Positions 31,754 through 40,062 of a stretch of DNA of 44,838 nucleotides are shown piece after piece (the stretch's first letter is position 1; every line of letters begins with the position of its first letter). The stretch is from an uncultured Desulfovibrio sp. (GTDB lineage: Bacteria > Desulfobacterota > Desulfovibrionia > Desulfovibrionales > Desulfovibrionaceae). Location: NCBI RefSeq assembly GCF_944327235.1, contig NZ_CALVHE010000011.1:1-44838 (forward strand), written 5' to 3'. A program made the translations under genes and the position numbers. Under the pieces are notes generated by a model. The model searched no databases and was not told the origin of the DNA. It saw only the letters and a list, made by a program, of their open reading frames with translations.

Positions 31754-34700
31754 ATGCAGCGGAATCTTACTCGTCAGGCCATGACGCTGGGGCTCAGCTA
31801 CACGCTGGGCACGTTCAACGACAATTTTTTCAAGCAGGCGGTCCTGCTGCTTGCCGTGAGTATGCACCTCCCCAGCCTGCAGTCCTGGGGGACGGTGCTC
31901 TTTTCCCTGCCGTTCGTGCTCTTTTCCGCCTGGGCCGGCTGGCTGGCGGACCGTTTCCCCAAGCGCCATGTGATCCTGGCGGCCAAGCTGCTGGAAGTCT
32001 CCGCCATGCTGGCCGGGGCCTGGGGGCTGCTCACCCTGAACTGGGGCGGTATGCTGGCCATGCTCTTCTGCATGGGCGCAAGCTCGGCGCTGTTCAGTCC
32101 GGCCCTCAACGGTTCTCTGCCCGAGATCTTCCCGCAGGCGCAGGTGCCGCGGGCCAATGCCCTGCTCAGGCTCTCCACCACGCTCTCCATCCTGCTGGGC
32201 ATGGCGCTGTCCGGCGCCGCGATTGAATGCGAATGGTTTGCCACCAGCATCCCCTTTGGACGCTGGCTGGTCGCCCTGACCGTACTGGGCATAGCCCTGC
32301 TGGGGCTGTGTTCCGTGGCTTTCATCCCCTTCCGTCCCGCCGCGGCCCGCCCGGAAGAGCTCCCCCCCTTTCCGCTGTTCGGCGCATGGGATTCCGCTGT
32401 CGGGTTCCTGCGTCTGCGGGCCCGGTGGGACATTTTCCTCTGTCTGTGCGCGGATGCCTTCTTTTACAGTTTGTCGGTCCTGGTCCTGCTGGAGATCAAT
32501 GCCTTCGGCATCGATCAGCTCGGCCTCAGCGCCACGCTGACCAGTCTGTTGCCCGGCGCGCTCATGCTCGGCATCTGCGGCGGCGCGTTGCTGACGACCC
32601 GGCGGCAAGAACAGCACTGGCAACGGACCGTCCCGACGGCGGCCGCCTCCATCGGCGTACTGTTGCTGCTCGTGGCCTGCGTCCCCCATGCGCCGTCGGC
32701 ATGGCACTTCCCCCTGCTCTGCCTTTGCTATGCCGCCATCGGCGTCTGCGGCAGCCTCTACATCGTGCCTGTATCCAGCTATCTGCAGGTACGCCCGGCA
32801 GCCGGAGAAAAGGGGCGTATCCTCGGTCTGTGCAACTTCTTCTCCTTTTTCGCCATGCTGCTTGCCGGGGCTTGCTACTACCCGCTGTCGCTGCTCTCGC
32901 CCGCCACAGGGCAGGCCCTGCTCGGTCTCCTCACCCTTCTGACGGCAGGAGGCTTCGCAGCCGGGATCGCCCGCCTGCCGCAGCGCACGGAAAAGAGCGG
33001 CGTGTTCCTCCAGACCGCACGGCGGGCGTTGGGGGCCTTCCTCCGGGGAGCGCTCTCCCTTCGCTATCAGGTGCGTCTCGAAGGGCTGGACTGCCTGCGG
33101 GAAGCCGCCAAGGAAGCCGAAACACGCGGGCGCGGCCTGCTGCTGCTGCCCAACCATCCCGCCTTCATGGACCCGGTGATCCTCTGCGCCTGGCTTGCGC
33201 CGTGGTCGCCGCGTCCGCTGGCGGACAGGCATCAGATCGGGCGTTTCTGGCTGCGGCCGCTGGCGGCCTTCATGCGCTGCATCCCCCTGCCCGACCTGCG
33301 CAGGGAAGGTATCTCCGCCCGCAAGAAGGTACAGGAGAGCCTTGCCCGCTGTACCGACGCGCTGGAACAGGGGGAGAACCTGCTCGTCTATCCCTCCGGC
33401 AGCCTGAGCCATGACGGACAGACGCATCTTGGCGGCAACAGCGGCGCCTATCGTCTGTTGCGGGCCGTGCCCGACTGCGTCCCTGTCGTCATCCGTACGC
33501 GGGGCCTCTGGGGCTCTTCCTTCAGCTGGGCCGACGGCGCGCCGTCGCTGGGGCGTTCCCTGCTCCGGGGACTGCTTGCGCTCCTGCGTAACGGCATCTT
33601 TTTCCTGCGTCGCCGGGAGGTACGCATCACCTTTGTCCGTCCGCGGCCTCTGCCAGGCCCGGAAGACGGCGTGACGGCGCTCAATGCCCTGCTGGAAGCC
33701 TGCTACGCCGCGGAGCCGGATGTGTTGCGCCGCGTACCGTTTTCCCGGCGTGAGCCGGAAGTGCCGGATCAGCCGCTGACCGTTCGGGAGAGCCGGAGCG
33801 AGTATACGACGCCTTCCGGTCTGGATGAAAAGGTCTATCTGGACGTGGTCCGCCTGCTGGCCGAGCTTTCGCCGCTCCAGCCCCGACCGGAGGATCTGCG
33901 GCCGGAGCAGCGGCTGGACAGCGATCTCGGTCTGGACAGCCTTGCCGTCGTGGACCTGAGCCTGCAACTCGCGTCCCTCTCCGGGCGGGCCGCTGCCGAG
34001 CCGGGTGATCTGCGGACGGTGCATGACTGTCTGCTGGCCGCTTGCAGACAACTCGTCGCGCGTTCCCCCGCTCAGGAAGAGGCCGCGCGGGAGCAGGCCG
34101 AACGCTGGCAGTCCTGTCTGCGGGGCCAGCCCAGGCGACCGCTCGTGTTGCCGGAGGCGGACGATCTGGTGCGGACCATCCTGCGTCAGATCCGCACCAT
34201 GCCGTCCCGTCCGCTGCTTGCCGACGGCGGGCAGATGCTGACGGCAAGCGCCTTCTGGACGCGCGCCGTCGTACTTTCCCTTTTCCTGCGCCGACGCGTC
34301 GGCAGCGGGCAGCCTCTCGGCATCATGTTGCCCGCTTCTTCCGCTGCGGCGCTGTGCTGGCTGGCGGTACTGCTGTCGGGCAATACGCCGGTCATGCTCA
34401 ACTGGACGACCGGCGTACGCAATCTGCGCCATGCGCTTTCGCTGACGCGCGTGCATCATCTGATCAGCGCTCGTGCGCTGCTTCGCCGCCTTGATGAACG
34501 GGCCATCGAGAAGACCGTTGCCGAGAGCGGGGCCGACTGGCTGCTGCTGGAAGAAGTCAGCGCCGCCTTGCCCCTTTCCTTGCGGCTGGCAGGCGTCTTG
34601 CGCGCCCGGCTCTCTCTGCTCGGCTGGGAAGGCTGCGCCGTCGGGCGGAACATATCGCCGCAGGCGGCCATCCTCTTTACCTCCGGCTCATCAGCCTCGC

Positions 34701-35737
34701 CCAAGGGGGTGCCTCTGACGCACGACAACATCCTGGCCAATTGCCGGGACGTGGCGTCCGTCCTTGCTCTGGACACGCATGACGCCATGCTGGCCATGCT
34801 GCCGCCCTTCCATTCTCTGGGACTGACGGGCAATATCGTCCTGCCGCTCTGTTTCGGTATGCCGGTGGTCTACCATGCCAACCCCGCCGAAGGGGGGCGG
34901 CTGGCCGAGCTTTGCCGCCGCTGGCGGCCCACCCTGCTGGTCACCCCGCCGACCTTCCTTGAAGGGATGCTGCGGCAGGCCCGGCCGGGGGACCTCGACT
35001 CCCTGCGACTGGGATTTGTGGGCGCGGAGGCCTGTCCGCAGCGCCTGTATACGGAATTCGCCCGCCAGACCGGTGGCGGCCTGCTTTGTGAGGGGTACGG
35101 CGTGACGGAATGTTCCCCCGTCGTTTGCGTCAACCTGCCGGAGGAGGCCCGTCCCTGCACCATCGGGCGGCCCCTGCCGTCGGTCGAGGTGGCCGTGGTG
35201 TCTCCGTATCCGCCCTATCAGCGCCTTGAAGCCGGACAGGCGGGCCTGCTGCTCGTACGCGGCCCCAATGTTTTCGGGGGATATCTCTCGTCGGAGGGCG
35301 GTGAACCGTCCATGCCTTTCGTCACGCTGGACGGGCAACGCTGGTACAATACCGGGGATCTTGTCCTGGCTGACCAGACGGGCCTGCTGACCTTTGCCGG
35401 ACGACGGGAACGTTTCCTCAAGCTGGGCGGCGAGATGATCTCCCTGCCGCAGCTGGAGGACGTCCTGCGGCGTCATTTCGTCGCGCAGGACGCGGACGGA
35501 GGTCCCTGTCTGGCGGTGGATGCCGTGTATGCGGATGAGCAGCCGCAGCTGACGCTGTATACCACGCTATCCGTGACTTGCGCCGAGGCCAATGCCGTCC
35601 TGCAGGCGGAGGGCTTCTCAGGTCTGCATATGCTGCGCCATGTCCGCCATCTTGCCGCGCTGCCCCTGCTGGGTTCCGGCAAGATCGACTACAGGCGTTT
35701 GCGCGCGGAAGGAGGGGATGCCTCGCAGGCCCGCTGA
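31754..35737 (+). CDS. Four-module fusion: LplT-type MFS transporter, PlsC acyltransferase, acyl carrier protein, acyl-ACP synthetase (Aas-like)
   Basis: 1327 residues. Residues 1 to about 405 form an MFS lysophospholipid flippase (SYTLGTFNDNFFKQA, WAGWLADRFPKRH). Residues about 430-640 form a lysophospholipid acyltransferase with NHPAFMD (467-473, the NHx4D motif) and LVYPSGSLS. Residues about 690-760 form a small acyl carrier domain with DLGLDSLAVVD; Ser729 is the phosphopantetheine site. Residues about 790-1320 form an AMP-forming acyl synthetase with FTSGSSASPKGVPLTH, GYGVTECSP, YNTGDLV and GRRERFLKLGGE. E. coli splits this between LplT and Aas and uses free ACP. Here import, activation, carriage and transfer of the acyl chain are on one chain. 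ATG at 31754 follows AAGGAG. An upstream ArsR-type gene suggests regulated expression. Confidence 0.92.
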   Translation: MQRNLTRQAMTLGLSYTLGTFNDNFFKQAVLLLAVSMHLPSLQSWGTVLFSLPFVLFSAWAGWLADRFPKRHVILAAKLLEVSAMLAGAWGLLTLNWGGMLAMLFCMGASSALFSPALNGSLPEIFPQAQVPRANALLRLSTTLSILLGMALSGAAIECEWFATSIPFGRWLVALTVLGIALLGLCSVAFIPFRPAAARPEELPPFPLFGAWDSAVGFLRLRARWDIFLCLCADAFFYSLSVLVLLEINAFGIDQLGLSATLTSLLPGALMLGICGGALLTTRRQEQHWQRTVPTAAASIGVLLLLVACVPHAPSAWHFPLLCLCYAAIGVCGSLYIVPVSSYLQVRPAAGEKGRILGLCNFFSFFAMLLAGACYYPLSLLSPATGQALLGLLTLLTAGGFAAGIARLPQRTEKSGVFLQTARRALGAFLRGALSLRYQVRLEGLDCLREAAKEAETRGRGLLLLPNHPAFMDPVILCAWLAPWSPRPLADRHQIGRFWLRPLAAFMRCIPLPDLRREGISARKKVQESLARCTDALEQGENLLVYPSGSLSHDGQTHLGGNSGAYRLLRAVPDCVPVVIRTRGLWGSSFSWADGAPSLGRSLLRGLLALLRNGIFFLRRREVRITFVRPRPLPGPEDGVTALNALLEACYAAEPDVLRRVPFSRREPEVPDQPLTVRESRSEYTTPSGLDEKVYLDVVRLLAELSPLQPRPEDLRPEQRLDSDLGLDSLAVVDLSLQLASLSGRAAAEPGDLRTVHDCLLAACRQLVARSPAQEEAAREQAERWQSCLRGQPRRPLVLPEADDLVRTILRQIRTMPSRPLLADGGQMLTASAFWTRAVVLSLFLRRRVGSGQPLGIMLPASSAAALCWLAVLLSGNTPVMLNWTTGVRNLRHALSLTRVHHLISARALLRRLDERAIEKTVAESGADWLLLEEVSAALPLSLRLAGVLRARLSLLGWEGCAVGRNISPQAAILFTSGSSASPKGVPLTHDNILANCRDVASVLALDTHDAMLAMLPPFHSLGLTGNIVLPLCFGMPVVYHANPAEGGRLAELCRRWRPTLLVTPPTFLEGMLRQARPGDLDSLRLGFVGAEACPQRLYTEFARQTGGGLLCEGYGVTECSPVVCVNLPEEARPCTIGRPLPSVEVAVVSPYPPYQRLEAGQAGLLLVRGPNVFGGYLSSEGGEPSMPFVTLDGQRWYNTGDLVLADQTGLLTFAGRRERFLKLGGEMISLPQLEDVLRRHFVAQDADGGPCLAVDAVYADEQPQLTLYTTLSVTCAEANAVLQAEGFSGLHMLRHVRHLAALPLLGSGKIDYRRLRAEGGDASQAR

Positions 35738-35766
35738 ACGGGCACGGGCGCGCCGCCTGTCCGGCC

Positions 35767-35793
35767 TATAGCTTGCATGATTCCTGCCGTTAA
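35767..35793 (+). promoter_or_regulatory. Probable sigma-28 promoter of the chemoreceptor gene
   Basis: TATAGCTT, 11 bp, GCCGTTAA: six of eight and seven of eight matches to TAAAGTTT-N11-GCCGATAA. Confidence 0.6.
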
Positions 35794-35849
35794 GACATAA
35801 GGAACTTTGTTAGCACGTGGTCGCGAGCCGACCGGCGGCAGGAGGGCGA

Positions 35850-37943
35850 ATGAGCATAAAACTGCGTATAATCCTGGGCTTTTTCCTGACCATTTTACTC
35901 ACGGCAAGCGGCGGCATCTTTTTTGCCAGTATGCAGATGCGTGATGATGCGGACAGCGAGTTCTCGCAGTCGTCGGGAAGGCAGCTGAGTCTTCTGGATG
36001 ATTATCTGGAGAACTTCCTGCGCACGGCACAAACCAATGCCGCCCTGGTGGCCAGTATGGCGGATCTTGTCGCCCTGGCCGACAGTATGCCCAATTTCAG
36101 CACCACCACGCAGGAACGCGACTACGCCTCCGCCGTCACCAGCCCGGAAGTCCGCGCCGCTCTTGTGCCGCTCCAAAATATCAACAGCAAGAATGCCGAC
36201 TATCTCGAGGTATATGTCGGTTATCCCAATGGGGCTTACGCCACCGGCCTTGCCGAGATGAAGGTCCCTGCCGGTTTCAATACCAGCAAGCGGCCGTGGT
36301 ACACGGCCACGGCTGCCTCCGCGCAAGATGGGCTGCTGTCTGAGGCCTATGTCTCGCTTACCGGGGACATCGTCTTTGCCGTCACGCAGAAGATGAAGGG
36401 GCCGGACAACAAGCTGGCCGGCATCGTGGGCATAGATGTTTCTCTCAAGAGCTTTTCCGCCATGCTGACCCGTCTCAAGTTCGGCAAGACCGGGTATTTC
36501 CTGGTGCTGGAAGGGACGGGGCGCGTCCTCTGCGATCCCATCGCGGCCGGCAATGTGGGCAAGACCGTGGGCAAGGAATTGCCGGACCCCGGTTATGCGG
36601 CCATCTTGCGGGCGAATTCTTCCATCATCGAGACGACCATCGGCGGGAAGGCCGTGCGGGTCAACGTGCTGACCACGGGCAACGGCTGGAAGCTTGCCGC
36701 GGTGCAGGATGTGGAAGAGATCTACGCTCACTGCAATGAGGCCGTGCTGCGGCTGTTGCTGCTTACAGGGATCATCACGCTCATCGCGTTGGCGATCGCT
36801 CTGTTCATCGCGCGCAGCATCACCCGTCCGCTCGGCATCATGCTCACGGCGGCCGAAGCCGTGTCGGCGGGCGACTTCAGCGCCATCCCCGACAGCAAGA
36901 TCTTCTACGGCGAACTGCTCAAGCTGCATATGAGCCTTGGCGGCATGGTCCATAACCTGAGTGACAGCATCGAAAACGCCAAGAACAAGGCACGCGAGGC
37001 CGAAGAGCAGACAGCTCGCGCCAAGGAAGCCACGGAAGCGGCCACAAAGGCGTTCCAGCGGGCGGAAGTGGCCAAGCGGGAAGGTATCCTGCACGCCGCC
37101 GAGCAGCTGGAAGGAGCGACCAACGTCATCTCTTCGGCGGCGACCGAGCTTTCCGCTCAGGTGCAGCTTTCCGCCGACGGCGCGCAGCAGCAGGCGGACC
37201 GCGCCGCTGAGACGGCGACGGCCATGAATGAGATGAACGCCACCGTCATGGAAGTGGCTCGCAGCGCGGGCAGCGCCGCGGAAGTCTCCAATTCCATGCG
37301 GCTCAAGGCCGAAGACGGGGCCAAGATCGTCCGCAAGGTGGTCAGCAGCATCGAGGGCGTGCATCAGCTCTCGCTGGTGCTCAAGGAAGATATGGGCAAG
37401 CTGGGCGAAAGCGCCGCGTCCATCGGACAGATCATGGGCGTCATCTCTGATATCGCTGACCAGACCAACCTGCTGGCCCTCAATGCCGCCATCGAAGCGG
37501 CCCGCGCCGGGGAAGCCGGTCGCGGTTTTGCCGTGGTGGCGGACGAGGTGCGCAAGCTGGCGGAAAAGACCATGGCCTCCACGTCCGAAGTGGGACAGGC
37601 CATCCGCAGCATCCAGCAGAGCGCGGATGAATCCATCCGGCAGGTGGACGTGGCCGTCAACGGCATCAATGAGGCCACGGACCTGGCCAATACGTCCGGT
37701 TCGGCGCTCGAGGAGATCGTGCAGCTTGCCGAGAGCGCGGCGGATCAGGTCCGCGCCATTGCGGCGGCCAGTGAGGAACAGTCCGCCGCCAGCGAGGAGA
37801 TCAACCGCTCCATCTCCGACATCAACAAGGTAGCCAATGAGAATGCCTCGGCCATGGAGCAGGCGGCGCAGGCCGTCAACGACCTGGCCCACGAGACGAG
37901 CACGCTCAACTCCATCGTGCAGGATATGAAGGCAACGCCTTAG
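35850..37943 (+). CDS. Methyl-accepting chemotaxis protein with dCache sensor
   Basis: A 697-residue chemoreceptor. TM1 is about 6-28 ([20 protein letters not shown]). The periplasmic double-Cache domain spans about 30-300 ([52 protein letters not shown]). TM2 is about 308-328 and is followed by a HAMP domain with a long coiled coil. The signalling domain has the canonical hairpin tip [20 protein letters not shown], then [16 protein letters not shown]. No C-terminal NWETF-type CheR tether is present. ATG at 35850 follows GGAGGG. The dCache type usually binds amino acids or small carboxylates, but the ligand is not evident. It is probably transcribed by FliA and ends at a strong terminator. 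Confidence 0.94.
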   Translation: MSIKLRIILGFFLTILLTASGGIFFASMQMRDDADSEFSQSSGRQLSLLDDYLENFLRTAQTNAALVASMADLVALADSMPNFSTTTQERDYASAVTSPEVRAALVPLQNINSKNADYLEVYVGYPNGAYATGLAEMKVPAGFNTSKRPWYTATAASAQDGLLSEAYVSLTGDIVFAVTQKMKGPDNKLAGIVGIDVSLKSFSAMLTRLKFGKTGYFLVLEGTGRVLCDPIAAGNVGKTVGKELPDPGYAAILRANSSIIETTIGGKAVRVNVLTTGNGWKLAAVQDVEEIYAHCNEAVLRLLLLTGIITLIALAIALFIARSITRPLGIMLTAAEAVSAGDFSAIPDSKIFYGELLKLHMSLGGMVHNLSDSIENAKNKAREAEEQTARAKEATEAATKAFQRAEVAKREGILHAAEQLEGATNVISSAATELSAQVQLSADGAQQQADRAAETATAMNEMNATVMEVARSAGSAAEVSNSMRLKAEDGAKIVRKVVSSIEGVHQLSLVLKEDMGKLGESAASIGQIMGVISDIADQTNLLALNAAIEAARAGEAGRGFAVVADEVRKLAEKTMASTSEVGQAIRSIQQSADESIRQVDVAVNGINEATDLANTSGSALEEIVQLAESAADQVRAIAAASEEQSAASEEINRSISDINKVANENASAMEQAAQAVNDLAHETSTLNSIVQDMKATP

Positions 37944-37968
37944 TCATTTCTGAAAACGAAGTTGTGAA

Positions 37969-37999
37969 GAGTGGGCGCACGAAAGTGCGCCCACTTTTT
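37969..37999 (+). terminator. Terminator of the chemoreceptor gene
   Basis: AGTGGGCGCAC-GAAA-GTGCGCCCACT, an 11-bp perfect stem, followed by TTTT. Confidence 0.9.
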
Positions 38000-38000
38000 G

Positions 38001-38720
38001 TATGAAGAAAACCTCCCGCTAGGCGGGAGGTTCAAAAAAGCTTAAAGCTTTGCGTGTGTTATAAAAACTCCTTTTGATTTGCTAGTATCTCGTTGCGGTC
38101 TGGCAACTGCAACAATGAAGCAAATCAAAAGGAGGTCACAATGGGTGACAACAAAAGTCTAGCACATACCAAATGGAACTGCAAATATCATGTAGTCTTT
38201 GCTTCCAAATATCGTCGCCAAGTTTTCTATGGAGAGAAAAAGCGAGCAATCGGTGAAATTTTGCGTAAATTGTGCGAATGAAAAGGGTTAATATCATTGA
38301 GGCTGAATGTTATCCTGACCATATCCACTTGTTGCTTGAAATTCCGCCCAAAATGAGTGCCTCGGGGTTCATGGGATATTTGAAGGGGAAAAGTAGCCTG
38401 ATGATATATGAACAATTCGGAGATTTGAAGCTCAAGTATCGCAACCGTGAGTTTTGGTGCCGTGGGTATTATGTGGATACAGTAGGCAAAAATGCGACAA
38501 AAATCCGTGAATATATCCGCAAGCAATTAGAAGAAGACAAGCTGGGGGCACAGCTCAGTCTTCATGCAGGCAGCTCGTTTACGGGCCGCAAGTAACAAAT
38601 ATGCAGATGTCAGACCGCTATGTGCCTGTTAGGGCGCGGCTGGTAAAAAAGCCTTATAGGCGCATATGAAGAACCACCGGCTTTGCCGGTGGGTTCCTTT
38701 TCGCGCCTTGGGCGCTCAAC
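38001..38720 (+). mobile_element. IS200/IS605-family insertion sequence (tnpA only)
   Basis: No terminal inverted repeats; instead a subterminal hairpin lies at each side, as expected for HUH single-strand transposition. Left hairpin: CCTCCCGC-TAG-GCGGGAGG (38012-38030). Right hairpin: CCACCGGC-TTT-GCCGGTGG (38674-38692). Both are preceded by TATGAAGAA. The interior is visibly AT-rich compared with all surrounding genes, suggesting recent arrival from a lower-GC organism. It sits between the chemoreceptor terminator and the terminator of flagellin copy 2. There is no tnpB. Exact ends are approximate; the right cleavage site may be near TCAAC at about 38716-38720. Confidence 0.82.
38141..38595 (+). 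pseudogene. tnpA: IS200-type transposase TnpA, frameshifted
   Basis: HUH/Y1 transposase in two frames. The first part (38141-38281, from MGDNKSLAHTKWNCKYHVVF) stops at TGA 38279-38281 after LRKLCE. The second part (to 38595) continues in another frame as KRVNIIEAECYPDHIHLLLE, carrying the HxH metal motif. IREYIRKQ holds the nucleophilic Tyr. Relatives read LCEWK-VNIIEA without a break, so one G has probably been lost from the Trp codon. GGAGGT precedes the first ATG. Translational coupling through the ATGA overlap is possible, but a functional two-part TnpA is unlikely. Confidence 0.85.
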
Positions 38721-38733
38721 TGGCTAAAACCAT

Positions 38734-38762
38734 AAAAAAAGGGCAGCCCTTGCGGGCTGCCC
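38734..38762 (-). terminator. Terminator of flagellin copy 2
   Basis: On the minus strand GGGCAGCCC-GCAA-GGGCTGCCC followed by seven T. It differs in sequence from the terminator of copy 1. Confidence 0.88.
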
Positions 38763-38788
38763 AGAGAGTCGGAAAGGCTTCAGAGCGC

Positions 38789-39691
38789 TTAGCCGATGAG
38801 CTGCAGAGCCATCTGCGGCATGCTGTTGGCCTGCGAGAGCATGGCCACGGCGGACTGCGTAAGCACCTGGTTGCGGACGAAGTTGGTCATTTCGGTGGCC
38901 ACGTCCACGTCACGGATACGGGATTCGGCGGCCTGCAGGTTTTCGGACTGCACGGTGAGGTTGGTCACGGTGTTTTCCAGACGGTTCTGCATGGCGCCGA
39001 GGTGAGCACGGATCTTGTCCTTGGACACGATGGCGTTGTTGATGGCCACCAGAGCTTCCTGAGCGGCCTGCTGCGTGGAGATGGTGCTACCGGCGGCGCC
39101 GGCGCGAGCGGAGATACCCACGCCCAGAGCGGAGGCGGTGCAGTCACCGATCTCGATGTAGTAGTAGTCTTCAGCGGAGTCGTTGGCCGTACCGAAGTGC
39201 ACCTTCAAGGCGCCCTGAGCGGTCAGCTGAGAACCGTCGTGGATCTTGCCGTCGGCATTGTTCATGGCGGACAGCGTGCCGTCGAGCAGTTTGATGCCGT
39301 TGAAGTCGGTGGCGTTGGCGATACGGGTGATTTCCGAAGCCATCTGCTGGTATTCGGATTCGATCATCAGACGCTGCGTGGAGTCGTAGGTACCGGTGGC
39401 GGCCTGTTCCGCAAGTTCCTTCATGCGGATCAGCTTTTCGTCGATAACGCCAAGGGCGCCGTCAGCGGTCTGGATAAGGGAAATACCGTCGTTGGCGTTG
39501 CGGACGCCCTGATTGAGGGCGGCAACGTCGGCGCGCATGAGTTCGCTGATGGCCAGACCGGCGGCGTCGTCAGCGGCGCTGTTGATGCGCATACCGGAGG
39601 ACAGGCGCTGGGTAGAGGTCTGCAGGTTGCCATAGTGACCGGTCAGAGTGTTGGCAACGTTGGTGGCCATCGAGTTGTGATTGATATACAT
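38789..39691 (-). CDS. fliC: Flagellin, copy 2 (protein identical to copy 1)
   Basis: A 300-residue flagellin with the same sequence as the product of 10208-11110. The genes differ at about eight synonymous positions: six clustered in the last 150 bases and two near the 5' end. The central 650 bases or so are identical, a pattern of gene conversion. ATG at 39691 is set by homology and by GGAGG; an in-frame extension to 39952 would translate the leader and is wrong. Promoter, upper leader and terminator are different from copy 1, so the two are separate expression units of one protein. It is inverted relative to copy 1, 28 kb away, with an IS element just downstream. Confidence 0.96.
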   Translation of the reverse strand: MYINHNSMATNVANTLTGHYGNLQTSTQRLSSGMRINSAADDAAGLAISELMRADVAALNQGVRNANDGISLIQTADGALGVIDEKLIRMKELAEQAATGTYDSTQRLMIESEYQQMASEITRIANATDFNGIKLLDGTLSAMNNADGKIHDGSQLTAQGALKVHFGTANDSAEDYYYIEIGDCTASALGVGISARAGAAGSTISTQQAAQEALVAINNAIVSKDKIRAHLGAMQNRLENTVTNLTVQSENLQAAESRIRDVDVATEMTNFVRNQVLTQSAVAMLSQANSMPQMALQLIG

Positions 39692-39693
39692 AA

Positions 39694-39746
39694 CATTCCT
39701 CCCTGAATGTCTGTACGGAGTGGATGATAACCTGCTTCCCTGCAGG
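39694..39746 (-). promoter_or_regulatory. Flagellin copy 2 leader with two GGA-loop hairpins (probable CsrA sites)
   Basis: On the minus strand, hairpin 1 is CCTGC-AGGGAA-GCAGG (39746-39731) and hairpin 2 is CATTC-AGGGAG-GAATG (39709-39694) over the Shine-Dalgarno. Hairpin 1 has a different stem sequence from that in copy 1, but the same GGA loop and a similar place in the leader. Confidence 0.6.
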
Positions 39747-39758
39747 CGACTGCCCTCT

Positions 39759-39785
39759 TTATCGGCGGAAAAGGAACGGGGTTTA
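39759..39785 (-). promoter_or_regulatory. Sigma-28 (FliA) promoter of flagellin copy 2
   Basis: Minus strand TAAACCCC, 11 bp, GCCGATAA: perfect -10 and intact TAAA in the -35. It is a better match than that of copy 1. Confidence 0.78.
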
Positions 39786-39805
39786 GAGAAAAAAATTTTT
39801 TTCTC
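39786..39805. repeat. 20-bp A/T palindrome abutting the flagellin -35 box
   Basis: GAG, seven A, seven T, CTC: a perfect palindrome directly upstream of the FliA -35. It could act as an UP-like element. The rest of the spacer to 40062 contains no gene I can support. Confidence 0.55.
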
Positions 39806-40062
39806 GCATTTTTTTGGCGAGCGATGGGAAATGGAGTCGAAACGGCTGGCAGCTCGTGGGCGGGAGCCTGTTCGTCGAGCGCCGTCCTGATGAAAGAGCA
39901 GGCTTGTGCAAAAATTCCCATTGCCTGCAACAAGGAAAGCGGGCATGTTCAAGCAAAGGGAGCGCGGGCATCGCCGTTGCGCGCCTGTCGTCTGCGGCGG
40001 CGGAGCGGCAGGATACGCCGTCTGTCGCCTCTGCGCTGCCTATTTGTCGCCGGAGGATATCT

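Noticed and set aside
31595-34459. A 954-codon minus-strand open frame rich in Q, R and G
   Set aside because: It is a shadow of the transporter-acyltransferase fusion gene. It has no recognisable domain or ribosome binding site.
38272-38290. Programmed frameshifting in tnpA
   Set aside because: The needed shift occurs at TGC GAA TGA with no slippery heptamer in the right phase. A lost G in a Trp codon explains it more simply.
38666-39706. A 346-codon plus-strand open frame antisense to flagellin copy 2, with a parallel frame at copy 1
   Set aside because: It appears in both copies only because the flagellin genes are near-identical. The protein is Gly/Val/His-rich and has no family features.
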